From NCBI RefSeq assembly GCF_003428625.2, contig NZ_QVQT02000002.1:810376-874375 (forward strand): DNA of 64,000 nucleotides. Direction: 5' to 3'. Positions within the stretch are counted from its first letter, which is position 1, and each line of letters begins with the position of its first letter. Position numbers and translations under genes: made by a program. Source of the stretch: Paracidobacterium acidisoli. GTDB taxonomy: Bacteria; Acidobacteriota; Terriglobia; Terriglobales; Acidobacteriaceae. Shown here piece after piece: positions 8,680 to 17,344 of the stretch. The notes under the pieces are model-generated. The model saw nothing but the letters and a program-made list of their open reading frames with translations. It did not search any database and was not told where the DNA came from.

Positions 8680-10620
8680 ATGCAGCAAAAGAAGACAGAG
8701 AGAGCGAAGACCGCTGTGGTGAGCCGCCGCCGCTTTGTTCAGGGAATGGCGGCGATAGCGGCGATGGGCCCGGGCGGCTGGACTGCGTTTGCGGGAACGG
8801 CGGTACAGAAGCAGGCAACGCTGACAGGAACACATTTTGAGCTGACGGTCGATTCCCTGCCGGTGAATTTCACAGGGCGCAGGTCGAGAGCGACGGCGGT
8901 GAACGGGACGTCTCCGGGGCCGGTGCTGCGCATGCGAGAGGGCGACACGGTGACGATTGCGGTGACGAACCGGCTGAAGGAGGCGACGTCGATTCACTGG
9001 CATGGGATACGGCTGCCGTCGGACATGGACGGCGTGCCGGGGCTGAGCTTTGCGGGCATCGCTCCGGGCGAGCGGTTTGTGTATCGCTTTCCGGTGCTGC
9101 AGAACGGCACATACTGGTACCACAGCCACAGCCGCTTTCAGGAACAGACGGGGCTGCTTGGCGCGCTGATCATCGATCGGAAAGATGATCGCAAAGAGAG
9201 CGAGTCGGTCGCGTACGAGCGCGAGTATGTAGTGCTGCTGTCGGACTGGACGGATGCGAATCCGGAGACGATCTACCGCAACCTGAAAGAGCAGAGCGAT
9301 TACTACAACTATCACCGGCACACGCTGGGCGATTTTCTGTCGGAGGCGAGAAAGAACGGACTGCGCGCGACGCTGGCGAAGCGGAGCATGTGGGGGCGCA
9401 TGAACATGAGCGAGGGAGATATCGCGGATGTGTCGGGCGCGACCTATACCTACCTGCTGAACGGGAATGCTCCGGCGGCGAACTGGACGGGCGTGTTTCG
9501 CGCGGGCGAGCGGATTCGGCTGCGGGTGATCAACGGATCGTCGATGACGTTTTTCGATGTGCGGATTCCGGGGCTGGCGATGACGGTGGTTCAGGCGGAC
9601 GGCAACGATGTGCAGCCGGTGGAGGTGGATGAGTTTCGCATCGGCATCGCCGAGGTCTATGACGTGATCGTGCAGCCGAAGACGGCGGAGGCTTACACGA
9701 TCTTTGCGCAGGCGGAGGATCGTACAGGCTATGCGCGGGGAACGCTGGCTCCGGTGGAAGGGATGACGGCGGCGGTTCCGGAGATGGACCCGCGGCCGGT
9801 GCGCACGATGGTGGACATGGGCATGGACATGCGCGGGATGAAAATGGCCGGCATGAACATGAATATGGCGGGCATGGACGGCATGCGCAAAGACGACATG
9901 CCGATGCAGAGCGATGCTGCTGCCGCGATGCCGATGGGAGAGATGCACGATGCGGGCAGACACGGCGCGATGGGTGCGATGGATATGCCGGGACAGAGGA
10001 CAGGAAGCGGCGGCGCAGGGACAGTTCCCTTTCCGCAGCCTGGTCCGGATACGCACCCCGTGATGGCGATGTGCGAGACGGGAGTGGCGCCGCCAGTGGT
10101 GCGGAGCGAACCGGTGCCCATGCACACGGGTCCGCAAGTGGATAACGTGGCGATGCGCGCAACAGAGCGGCTGAACGATCCTGGTGACGGGCTGAGCAAC
10201 AACGGAAGACGGGTGCTGACGTATGCCGATCTGCGCGCGCGATACAGCGGCGTGGATCGAAGGCCGCCGACGCAGGAGATCGAGCTGCACCTTTCGGGCA
10301 ATATGGAGCGCTACATCTGGGGATTCAACGGCAGGAAGTTTGCCGATACGGAACCGATACGGATGAAGCTGGGCGAACGGCTGCGCATTGTGCTGGTGAA
10401 CGACACGATGATGGAGCATCCGATTCACCTGCATGGATTGTGGAGCGAGCTGGAGAACGGGAATGGCGCGTTCAATCCTTATAAACACACGGTGACGGTG
10501 AAGCCGGCGGAGCGTCTGAGCTATCTGGTGAGCGCGGACACACCGGGGCGATGGGCGTACCACTGCCACCTGCTCTATCACATGGAAGCGGGGATGTTCC
10601 GCGTGATGGAGGTGATATGA
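8680..10620 (+). CDS. copA: CopA-type multicopper oxidase, Tat-exported
   Basis: The 646-residue periplasmic copper-resistance oxidase has a twin-arginine signal (SRRRFVQGMAAIAAM). It has three cupredoxin domains: the N-terminal copper ligands are IHWHG and WYHSHS, the C-terminal ones HPIHLHG and YHCHLLYHMEAGM, the last giving the type 1 site. Between about residues 375 and 437 lies a methionine-rich stretch (MGMDMRGMKMAGMNMNMAGM), typical of CopA/PcoA copper storage loops. The family oxidises Cu(I) or sequesters copper. The second ATG at 8680 is preferred because GAGG sits at proper distance from it but only 1 nt from the ATG at 8674. The copB start overlaps the stop codon (ATGA), so the two are translationally coupled. 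Confidence 0.93.
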   Translation: MQQKKTERAKTAVVSRRRFVQGMAAIAAMGPGGWTAFAGTAVQKQATLTGTHFELTVDSLPVNFTGRRSRATAVNGTSPGPVLRMREGDTVTIAVTNRLKEATSIHWHGIRLPSDMDGVPGLSFAGIAPGERFVYRFPVLQNGTYWYHSHSRFQEQTGLLGALIIDRKDDRKESESVAYEREYVVLLSDWTDANPETIYRNLKEQSDYYNYHRHTLGDFLSEARKNGLRATLAKRSMWGRMNMSEGDIADVSGATYTYLLNGNAPAANWTGVFRAGERIRLRVINGSSMTFFDVRIPGLAMTVVQADGNDVQPVEVDEFRIGIAEVYDVIVQPKTAEAYTIFAQAEDRTGYARGTLAPVEGMTAAVPEMDPRPVRTMVDMGMDMRGMKMAGMNMNMAGMDGMRKDDMPMQSDAAAAMPMGEMHDAGRHGAMGAMDMPGQRTGSGGAGTVPFPQPGPDTHPVMAMCETGVAPPVVRSEPVPMHTGPQVDNVAMRATERLNDPGDGLSNNGRRVLTYADLRARYSGVDRRPPTQEIELHLSGNMERYIWGFNGRKFADTEPIRMKLGERLRIVLVNDTMMEHPIHLHGLWSELENGNGAFNPYKHTVTVKPAERLSYLVSADTPGRWAYHCHLLYHMEAGMFRVMEVI

Positions 10621-11441
10621 AGCGCCTTCCCACGAGAAGCCACAGATGTGTTGCCGCGCATGCGGCGCTGACAGGGCTTGTGGCTGTGCTGCTCTGCGGA
10701 ACGAGCATGCGGGCGCAGCAAACGGCGCAGAGTCCGAGACCGATGAGCACTGTGTCCGGAAACACCATGAGCGGCATGCAGGGCTCAGACGGCGAGGCGA
10801 TGGGGCATGGGCTGATAGGCCATGCAATGTTCAGCCAGTTTGAGGGCCGCACGAACGGCGCGGACAACGAGCTGCGCTGGGATGGCGAAGGATGGCTGGG
10901 CACGGATATGAACCGGCTGCGGGTGAAGTCGGAGGCATACGGCGACGGCGGCGGCGTGAGCGATGGCGACCACGAGGCACTGTATGGGCGGCCGATTCCA
11001 CGGCTGCGCTATTTCGATGCGCAGGCCGGCATACGCGCGGACCTTGATTCAGGCCCGGCGCGGGCATGGGCGGCGATCGGCGTGGAGGGGCTGGCTCCGT
11101 ACTTTTTTGCATTTGCACCGACGCTGTATATCCGCAACGATGGGCGCGTGGCGGGACGGCTGGAGGGATCGTACGATCTGCTGCTGACGCAGCGGTGGAT
11201 TGCGGAGCCGGAGGCGGAGCTGAACTTCTACAGCAAAGACGATGCGCCGCGCGGGATCGGGTCGGGACTGTCGGAGATGGACACGGGAATTCGGGTGCGG
11301 TATGAGGTGAGCCGGAAGTTCGCTCCGTATCTCGGCTTCGCGTGGGACGGGAAATTCGGCGGCACGGTGAGCTATGCGCGGCAGCGCGGTGAGACGAGCA
11401 GCGACCCGCGCTTCGTCTTCGGCATCCGGTTCTGGTACTGA
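10617..11441 (+). CDS. copB: CopB-type outer-membrane copper resistance protein
   Basis: The 274-residue protein starts at the ATG overlapping the copA stop. It has a signal segment (HAALTGLVAVLLCGTSMRAQ) and a Met/His-containing linker (MSGMQGSDGEAMGHGLIGHAM). A CopB/PcoB beta-barrel domain follows from about residue 85 (ELRWDGEGWLGTDMNRLRVKSEA, RLRYFDAQAGIRADL, GIRVRYEVSRKFAPYLGFAW), ending in an aromatic residue. CopB works with CopA in periplasmic and outer-membrane copper tolerance. The MaoC gene on the opposite strand ends 6 nt downstream, with no obvious terminator between them. Confidence 0.9.
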   Translation: MKRLPTRSHRCVAAHAALTGLVAVLLCGTSMRAQQTAQSPRPMSTVSGNTMSGMQGSDGEAMGHGLIGHAMFSQFEGRTNGADNELRWDGEGWLGTDMNRLRVKSEAYGDGGGVSDGDHEALYGRPIPRLRYFDAQAGIRADLDSGPARAWAAIGVEGLAPYFFAFAPTLYIRNDGRVAGRLEGSYDLLLTQRWIAEPEAELNFYSKDDAPRGIGSGLSEMDTGIRVRYEVSRKFAPYLGFAWDGKFGGTVSYARQRGETSSDPRFVFGIRFWY

Positions 11442-11447
11442 GCGGCG

Positions 11448-11897
11448 CTAGAGCTTTCGCTTTTCGACCAGATAGAGGTGCTCGCAGGCCAGCACGGTGT
11501 GCTGATCCTGGTTGCGGACCTCGACCGCTTCGACCACGATGCCGTGGGCGGGGCGTTTGGGGTCTTCGCGTTTTTCGCGGATGGCGGCGGTGACATGGAT
11601 GGTGTCGCCGAGAAAGACGGGGCGGATGAAGCGGACGCGGTCGTATCCATAGGACATGGCGCGGGGATTGATGTCGCCTGCGGTCATACCGATGGCGATG
11701 CTGAGGATGAGCGTGCCGTGGGCGATGCGGCGGCCGAAGGGCTGGGTGCGGCACCAGGCTTCGTCCATGTGATGAGGGTAGAAGTCGCCGGTCTGCCCGG
11801 CGTGCAGCACGATGTCGGCCTCGGTGATGGTGCGGCCGGTGGTGGTGCGGCGCTGGCCGATTTCGTACTCCTCGAAAAACACGTCCTGGAAGTTCAT
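11448..11897 (-). CDS. MaoC-like hot-dog dehydratase (hydratase), catalytically complete
   Basis: The 149-residue MaoC-type protein contains [13 protein letters not shown], which keeps the Asp and His of the (R)-specific enoyl-CoA hydratase motif (GDxNPxHxD), followed by [18 protein letters not shown] and [19 protein letters not shown]. The expected reaction is reversible hydration of an enoyl-CoA thioester in the cytosol. The ATG at 11897 has AAAGG upstream. It is divergent from the solute-binding-like and CoA-transferase genes, sharing a 112-bp promoter region, and is probably part of one pathway with them. The pairing of CaiB-type transferase and MaoC hydratase resembles itaconate or other dicarboxylic-acid routes, but no lyase is present, so the substrate is open. 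Confidence 0.85.
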   Translation of the reverse strand: MNFQDVFFEEYEIGQRRTTTGRTITEADIVLHAGQTGDFYPHHMDEAWCRTQPFGRRIAHGTLILSIAIGMTAGDINPRAMSYGYDRVRFIRPVFLGDTIHVTAAIREKREDPKRPAHGIVVEAVEVRNQDQHTVLACEHLYLVEKRKL

Positions 11898-12009
11898 GGT
11901 TTGCCTTTGCGTGGTGCGGGAGGGATCGATCAAAATCCTTATGTGAAATCTTTTTTTGCTGATAAAATCGCCGCGCGGGTCAATATATCACTCAGGAAAG
12001 ACGGAGACA

Positions 12010-13173
12010 ATGACCACTTCCGCAGCGCACTGCCTGCGCGGAATTACCTGGAAGCATACACGCGGCCTGATGCCGATGCTGGCGACGGCGCAGCGTTTTG
12101 AAGAGATGCATGCGGGCCTGAGCATTACGTGGGAGACGCGGTCGCTGCAGTCATTTGCGGATGAGCCGCTGGAGGTGCTGGCTGAACGCTATGACCTGAT
12201 GGTGATCGATCATCCTTCATGCGGGCGAGCGGCGAGCGGAGGCTTTCTGCGACCGCTCGATGAGGTAATGGCGGCTGCCGTGCTGGAGGACCAGGCGAAG
12301 CACTCGGTGGGCGAGAGCTATGCCAGCTATGTGTACGAGGGACATGTGTGGGCGCTGCCGATTGACGCGGCGACACCGGTGAGCCTGCGCCGCACGGATC
12401 TGCTGGAGCGGGCGGGCGAGGCTGCTCCGCACACGTGGGAGGAGCTGATGGGACTGGCGCGGAAGGGTCTGGTGGCGGCGGCGGGGCTGGCGATCGACAG
12501 CCTGATGCACTTTTTTATGCTGTGCCAGGCGCTGGGCGAGGAGCCGTTCACAACAGACGGGCGCGTTGCGAGCGATGCGGTGGGAAGAGAGGCGATGCGG
12601 CGGCTGCGCGAATTGCTGCTGCTGTGTCCAAAGGGATGCCTGCACGCCAACCCGATTGCGATATGGAATGTGCTCTCGACGAGCGACAGCGCGGCGTATT
12701 GCCCTTTCGCGTATGGGTATTCGAATTACAGCAGGCGCGCCTATGCGGAGCATGTTGTGGAGGCGGGCGAACTGGTGACGCTGGACGGCACAGTACTTCG
12801 ATCGACGCTGGGCGGAGCGGGGCTCGCGATCTCCGCACGCTGCAGCGATGTGGCGACGGCTGCCGCATACGCGCAATATGTGGCGTCGGAGCGGTGCCAG
12901 AAGACGCTGTACTTCGATGCGGGCGGGCAGCCGGGGCATCGCGCGGCGTGGCTGGACGCGGAGGTAAACCGGAGATCGAATGGGTTTTTCGAGAAGACGC
13001 TGCCGGTGCTGGACAGAGCGTGGGTGAGACCGCGGTTCGATGGATATCTGACGTTTCAGAGCCGCGCGGGAGAGCGCCTGCATGCGTATCTGCGCGAGGG
13101 CGGCGCGGAGGGTCCGGTGATGGAAGCGATGAACGAGATGCTGCAGGAAGCGCACAGAGGAGGTGCGCGTTGA
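12010..13173 (+). CDS. Solute-binding-protein-like protein without signal peptide (type A)
   Basis: The 387-residue protein has the overall pattern of family-1 extracellular solute-binding proteins: LRGITWKHTRGLMPMLATAQ, a YDLMVIDHPS strand, VWALPIDAATPVSLRRTDLL and a C-terminal domain with AAAYAQYVASERCQKTLYF. Yet the N terminus (MTTSAAHCLRGITWK) has no hydrophobic signal, lipobox or Tat motif, and GGAGA at 12002 fixes the start. No permease or ATPase gene is near. The CoA-transferase gene overlaps its stop codon. Similar proteins beside CoA-transferases are, from memory, annotated as ABC substrate-binding proteins in other bacteria, but their role is not established. A cytosolic ligand sensor, carrier or enzyme is possible. 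Confidence 0.8.
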   Translation: MTTSAAHCLRGITWKHTRGLMPMLATAQRFEEMHAGLSITWETRSLQSFADEPLEVLAERYDLMVIDHPSCGRAASGGFLRPLDEVMAAAVLEDQAKHSVGESYASYVYEGHVWALPIDAATPVSLRRTDLLERAGEAAPHTWEELMGLARKGLVAAAGLAIDSLMHFFMLCQALGEEPFTTDGRVASDAVGREAMRRLRELLLLCPKGCLHANPIAIWNVLSTSDSAAYCPFAYGYSNYSRRAYAEHVVEAGELVTLDGTVLRSTLGGAGLAISARCSDVATAAAYAQYVASERCQKTLYFDAGGQPGHRAAWLDAEVNRRSNGFFEKTLPVLDRAWVRPRFDGYLTFQSRAGERLHAYLREGGAEGPVMEAMNEMLQEAHRGGAR

Positions 13174-14312
13174 GGCCGCTGGAGGGGTTGCTGGTGATCG
13201 ACCTGAGCCAGTTTCTTTCCGGGCCGTCGGCATCGCTGCGCATGGCGGACATGGGCGCGCGGGTGATCAAGATCGAGAAGCCGGAGACGGGCGATCTGTG
13301 CCGCGATCTGTATATCTCGAACCTCGAGCTGGATGGAGACAGCACGCTGTTCCACTCGATCAACCGGAACAAGGAGAGCTTTGCGGCGGACCTGAAGGAC
13401 GATGCGGGTCGCGCGGCGGTGCTGGCGCTGATCGACCGGGCAGATGTGGTGCTGCATAACTTTCGGCCTGGAGTGATCGAGAAGCTGGGGCTGGATTATG
13501 AAACGGTGAGCGCGCGGCGGCCGCGGGTGGTGTACGGAGAGATCAGCGGATACGGACGCAGCGGGCCGTGGGCGAAGAAGCCGGGACAGGATCTGCTGGT
13601 GCAGTCGCTGTCCGGGCTGGCGTGGCTGAACGGCGATGCGGAGCAGCCTCCGGTGCCGTTTGGTCTGGCGGTCGCGGATCTGTATGCGGGCGCGCATCTG
13701 TGCCAGGGTGTGCTGGCGTGTCTGGTGCGGCGCGGCATTACGGGACGCGGTGGACGCGTGGAGGTGAGCCTGCTGGAGTCGGTGCTGGATCTGCAGTTCG
13801 AAGTGCTCACGACCTATCTGAATGACGGAGGCAAAGTGCCGCAGCGCAGCCGTCACAACAATGCGCATGCGTACTTGGGCGCTCCGTATGGGATATATGC
13901 AACGCAGGATGGTTATCTTGCGCTGGCGATGGGCTCGCTGCTGCAGCTTGCGGCGATTCTGGACTGCCCGGCGCTGAAGCTGTACAGCGCTCCGGATGCG
14001 TTCGATCAGCGCGACGAGATCAAGGCGATGCTGGCGGAGCATCTGCGGAGGCAGACGACCGCATACTGGCTGGAGCGGCTGGAGCCGGCGGGCTACTGGT
14101 GCGCCGATGTTTTCACATGGCCGCGGCTGATGGAGCATGCGGCCTTCGATGCGCTGGATATGCTGCAGACGGTGGGACGCGATGAGCGCGTGAAGATGAC
14201 GACGACGCGCTGTCCGATTCGGATTGACGAAGAGCTGCTGAAGAGCGAGCGCGGCGCTCCGCGGCTGGGCGAGGACACGGAGGCGCTGCGCAGAGAGTTC
14301 GGGCTTCCATAG
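13170..14312 (+). CDS. CaiB/BaiF (class III) CoA-transferase
   Basis: The 380-residue protein starts at a TTG at 13170, preceded by GAGGAGG and overlapping the upstream TGA. Family features include GLLVIDLSQFLSGPSASLRM, GARVIKIEKPETGD, HSINRNKESFAADLK, PRVVYGEISGYGRSGPW and PFGLAVADLYAG, where Asp170 fits the catalytic aspartate that forms the acyl anhydride. RGGRVEVSLLES is the usual family C-terminal-domain signature. The enzyme would activate a carboxylic acid to its CoA ester, which the neighbouring MaoC protein could then hydrate. The donor and acceptor are not known. A frame extending upstream of 13170 only reads through the previous gene. Confidence 0.9.
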   Translation: MRPLEGLLVIDLSQFLSGPSASLRMADMGARVIKIEKPETGDLCRDLYISNLELDGDSTLFHSINRNKESFAADLKDDAGRAAVLALIDRADVVLHNFRPGVIEKLGLDYETVSARRPRVVYGEISGYGRSGPWAKKPGQDLLVQSLSGLAWLNGDAEQPPVPFGLAVADLYAGAHLCQGVLACLVRRGITGRGGRVEVSLLESVLDLQFEVLTTYLNDGGKVPQRSRHNNAHAYLGAPYGIYATQDGYLALAMGSLLQLAAILDCPALKLYSAPDAFDQRDEIKAMLAEHLRRQTTAYWLERLEPAGYWCADVFTWPRLMEHAAFDALDMLQTVGRDERVKMTTTRCPIRIDEELLKSERGAPRLGEDTEALRREFGLP

Positions 14313-14359
14313 CAGACGATGGCGGGCGGGAGGACGCAGGTGCTGTATTCTGTGCGGGC

Positions 14360-15160
14360 ATGAAAGCGATGAAGGTGGAAAAGAAGAGCAGATATTCAGT
14401 ACCGGCGCTGGAGAAGGGGCTGGATATTCTGGAGAGCCTGGCGTCGGCGCAGTCTCCGCAGTCGCTGACGGAGATGGCGCGGCGGCTGGAGCGCACGCCG
14501 AGCGAGCTGTTCCGGATGCTGGATGCGCTGGAGCGGCGCGCATATATTGCGCGCGATCCGGTGTCGGATGGATATCACCTGACGCTGCGGCTGTATGAGC
14601 TGGCGCACACACACTCGCCGGTCGATCAGCTATTGAAGGCGGCGACGATTCCCATGCGCGAGCTGGCGGAGACGATTCGCGAGTCGTGCCATTTGTGCGT
14701 GCTGAGTGGAGCGATGCTGGTGGTGGTGGCGCAGGCGGAGAGTCCGGAGCCGGTGCGGCTGTCGGTGGAGGTGGGCGATCGCGTGCTGCCGCTGCGCACG
14801 GTCTCAGGGCGCGTGCTGACGGCGTTTCTGGAGGATGCGGAGCAGGAGCGCTTTCTTCTGAACGATGCAACCTACATGGCGATGACGAAGAAGGAGTGCG
14901 CGGAGGCGGCGGCGGAGCTGAAACAGATTCGCAGAGACGGCTACCTGATGGCAACGAGCACGCGGCGCACGGGTCTCGATGCTTCGTGCCTGGTCGGCAA
15001 TCCGCGTGTGAACGTGATGGCGGCGCTGGGCGTGCCGTTTCTGCCGGGTTCGGCCAACGACGGCAGGGAGCGCAAGCTGATCCCGGTGATTCAGCAGTGC
15101 GCGGAGCGGATTACGACGGCGCTGGGGCTTACGGCGCCGCTGCCCAGAGCGCAGAAGTAA
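14360..15160 (+). CDS. IclR-family transcriptional regulator
   Basis: The 266-residue protein has an N-terminal winged helix-turn-helix (SVPALEKGLDILESLASA, LTEMARRLERTPSELFRMLDALERRAYIARD) and a C-terminal IclR effector domain (ESCHLCVLSGAMLVVVAQAE, LPLRTVSGRVLTAF, GLDASCLVGNP). IclR proteins control catabolic operons in response to small carboxylic acids and aromatics. It lies between the CoA-transferase and the second solute-binding-like gene, spaced 47 and 13 nt, so it is likely co-transcribed and may sense the pathway acid. It resembles the IclR gene at 33336-34130, also placed beside a MaoC gene. Confidence 0.92.
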   Translation: MKAMKVEKKSRYSVPALEKGLDILESLASAQSPQSLTEMARRLERTPSELFRMLDALERRAYIARDPVSDGYHLTLRLYELAHTHSPVDQLLKAATIPMRELAETIRESCHLCVLSGAMLVVVAQAESPEPVRLSVEVGDRVLPLRTVSGRVLTAFLEDAEQERFLLNDATYMAMTKKECAEAAAELKQIRRDGYLMATSTRRTGLDASCLVGNPRVNVMAALGVPFLPGSANDGRERKLIPVIQQCAERITTALGLTAPLPRAQK

Positions 15161-15173
15161 AGGACTGTCATTC

Positions 15174-16403
15174 ATGACCAGACTGCGGATCGCTTATCGT
15201 GAGTTCTCCGGCTTTGAAAAGGCTTTGGCTGCGCAGACGAAGCTGTACTGCGCGGAGCGGCCGGGCGTGGAGATCGAAACGGTCTCGCTGCATCTCGAAC
15301 AGCTTTACAGAGAGCTGTTTGCCGAGGAGGGTCTGCGCCTGGGCAAGTGGGATCTGGGAATGGTGGTGACGGACTGGCTGGCCGGCGCGGTGGAGGAGGG
15401 ACGGCTCGAAAATCTGACTCCCTATATGAAGGCGGCGCCGCTGCCGGAGTGGCCGCAGGGATGGGCGCGTTCGCTGGTGGAGCCGCTCGATTTCAACGGC
15501 GATGTTTACTGCATTCCGTATCATGACGGGCCGGAGTGTCTGATCTATCGCAGCGACCTTTTTTCGTCTGCGCAGGAACAGCAAAACTTTCGCGCGGCGT
15601 ATGGATATGACCTCGCACCTCCGCAAACGTGGCAGCAGTTTGAAGATGCGGCACGCTTTTTTACGCGGCCGGAGGAAGGACTCTTCGGTACGGTCTTCGC
15701 GTGCTTTCCGGATGGGCACAATACGCTGTACGACTTTGCGCTGCAGGTATGGAGCCGCGGCGGCGAGCTGCAGGATGGCGCAGGGCTGCCGCTGCTGATG
15801 AGCGCGGAGGCAGAGGCGGCGCTCGATTTCTACCGGCGTGTGGTGCGCGATGCGACGCTCTGTCATCCTGGATCGACGGGCTTCGATTCAGTGCAGTCGG
15901 GCGATGCGTTTCTGTCGGGCTCGGTCGCGATGATGGTGAACTGGTTTGGGTTCGCATCGCAGAGCGGATGCGCGGGCGGCGCGCTGGAGGGAAAGGTCGC
16001 GCTGGCGGCGATTCCCTGCAGTCCGGGGCTGACACCGGCGTCGCTCTCTGTCTTCTGGACGATGGGCATCGGCAGCGGCTCGCGGAACAAAGAAGCGGCG
16101 TACGACTTTCTGCGCTTCCTGGCGCGGCCGGAGATGGATCGCGAAGTGGTGCGGCATGGCGCGGTGGGCGTGCGGCTTTCAACATGGCGCGATGCGGAGG
16201 TGCAGCGAATGGTTCCGGCCTTTCGGGAGATTGAAGCGATCTCGATGGGAGCGCGGAGATTGCCACGCACGTCCGGTCTGCCGGAGTTTGCAGAGGTTGT
16301 GAACGGCGTTGTCGAAGCTGCGCTCGAGAGCGATGAGCCCTCGGCGTCGATTCTGCAGCGGGCGCAGCAGCAGTCGCTGGCGAAGAAGATTCGCTTTCAG
16401 TGA
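15174..16403 (+). CDS. Solute-binding-protein-like protein without signal peptide (type B)
   Basis: The 409-residue protein resembles sugar-type ABC solute-binding proteins: IAYREFSGFEKALAAQTKLY, VVTDWLAGAVEEGRLENLTPYM, VYCIPYHDGPECLIYRSDLF, DAFLSGSVAMMVNWFGFA, WTMGIGSGSRNKEAAYDFLRFLA. The N terminus (MTRLRIAYREFSGF) enters the first beta-strand at once, so there is no export signal. It is only distantly similar to the type A protein at 12010, so the cassette holds two different signal-less members of this fold. No transporter genes accompany it. The function is unknown; binding of the same organic acid or CoA substrate as the neighbouring enzymes is inferred. Confidence 0.8.
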   Translation: MTRLRIAYREFSGFEKALAAQTKLYCAERPGVEIETVSLHLEQLYRELFAEEGLRLGKWDLGMVVTDWLAGAVEEGRLENLTPYMKAAPLPEWPQGWARSLVEPLDFNGDVYCIPYHDGPECLIYRSDLFSSAQEQQNFRAAYGYDLAPPQTWQQFEDAARFFTRPEEGLFGTVFACFPDGHNTLYDFALQVWSRGGELQDGAGLPLLMSAEAEAALDFYRRVVRDATLCHPGSTGFDSVQSGDAFLSGSVAMMVNWFGFASQSGCAGGALEGKVALAAIPCSPGLTPASLSVFWTMGIGSGSRNKEAAYDFLRFLARPEMDREVVRHGAVGVRLSTWRDAEVQRMVPAFREIEAISMGARRLPRTSGLPEFAEVVNGVVEAALESDEPSASILQRAQQQSLAKKIRFQ

Positions 16404-16444
16404 CGACGCGCTGCGCGGGCGGTTTTTTTACCAGGAAAATGCGA

Positions 16445-17128
16445 TCAGCGAGCTTCCTGCCAGATGCCGTGCGCTCGTGCGGCGAAGTGCCGGAGCGTGG
16501 CGCGGACGGTGAACTCGGCGGCGGCGGGGTCGCCCTCACGGATGAGCTCGATCATGCGCTTGTGGCGGTCGAGATCGGACTCCCACGCCTTTGCCGTCTG
16601 ATGGACCTGCGCGACACGCATGGAGACGAAGGCGAAGAGCGGCACGAGCAGCGTGCGGATCTGCGCGCTGAGAAAGTGATTGCCGCTGAGCTCGCAGAGC
16701 GTGAGGTGAAAGGCGAGGTCGGCCTCGATGAGGCTGCGGACATCGCCCTGTTTTGTGGCGCGGCGCATCTCTTTCAGAACTTCTTCAAGAGGAGTGAGGT
16801 CGGCACGGCGCTGCGCGGCGAGATGCGCGGCGAACCCTTCGAGCGCTCCGCGCAGCTCATAGATCTCGGCGAGGTCGGACTCGGTGTATGAGGTGACGCG
16901 CGCGCTGCGTCCGGAGGCCTTGGTGACGAAGCCTTCCCCGATGAGGAGGTTGATGGCTTCGCGCACAGAGGTTTGTGCGACACCGAATCTTCGCGCCCAG
17001 TAGCCTTCGATGATGCGCTGGCCGGGCGCGAGATGGCCCTGAATGATCTCTTCGCGCAGCTTTGCGGCAAGGCTCTGCTTGACGAGCGGCGATGCTTCTT
17101 CGTGAAGCGAGTTTTTGGTATGCGGCAT
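16445..17128 (-). CDS. GntR-family (FCD/FadR subfamily) transcriptional regulator
   Basis: The 227-residue protein has a GntR winged helix (LREEIIQGHLAPGQRIIEGYWARRFGVAQTSVREAINLLIGEGFV) and an FCD effector domain (LAEIYELRGALEGFAAHLAA, EADLAFHLTLCELSGNHFL, HKRMIELIREGDPAAAE). FCD domains bind metal and small sugar acids or carboxylates. It is convergent with the type B solute-binding-like gene and lies upstream, in the same direction, of no gene it clearly shares a transcript with. It could regulate the fuconate/fucose genes or the CoA cassette; position alone does not decide. Confidence 0.9.
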   Translation of the reverse strand: MPHTKNSLHEEASPLVKQSLAAKLREEIIQGHLAPGQRIIEGYWARRFGVAQTSVREAINLLIGEGFVTKASGRSARVTSYTESDLAEIYELRGALEGFAAHLAAQRRADLTPLEEVLKEMRRATKQGDVRSLIEADLAFHLTLCELSGNHFLSAQIRTLLVPLFAFVSMRVAQVHQTAKAWESDLDRHKRMIELIREGDPAAAEFTVRATLRHFAARAHGIWQEAR

Positions 17129-17228
17129 GGGGCAGATAGATAAATCGGATTGTGTTCAGGTATATAGCGAGCTGCGTGCTTTTGTGAAATGTGCGGGGCT
17201 GAGTGGTCCTGGGTCCGTTTTCTCCGCA

Positions 17229-17296
17229 GGGGCTGAAGCCCCCGTTCATTCATTCTGACGGGTTACGGCACGGCTGAAGCCGTGCCCTGATACAAA
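17229..17296. repeat. Palindromic repeat, family A copy 1
   Basis: Two palindromes in fixed order: GGGGCTGAAGCCCC at 17229-17242, then GGCACGGCTGAAGCCGTGCC and the tail CTGATACAAA. It lies between the GntR gene and the permease gene. Other copies are at 26785, 33074, 34276 and 34451. Confidence 0.85.
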
Positions 17297-17344
17297 ACAA
17301 TTCAAACAGACCCGCGACCGCTCAGCGTGTGGGAGAGCCAGAGC

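Noticed and set aside
8677..10827. 716-codon minus-strand frame opposite copA
   Set aside because: Arg/His-rich composition and no domains; it mirrors the strongly supported copA and copB frames.
12435..13169. Long upstream extension of the CoA-transferase frame
   Set aside because: Overlaps the solute-binding-like gene, is compositionally odd, and the TTG at 13170 has a strong ribosome site.
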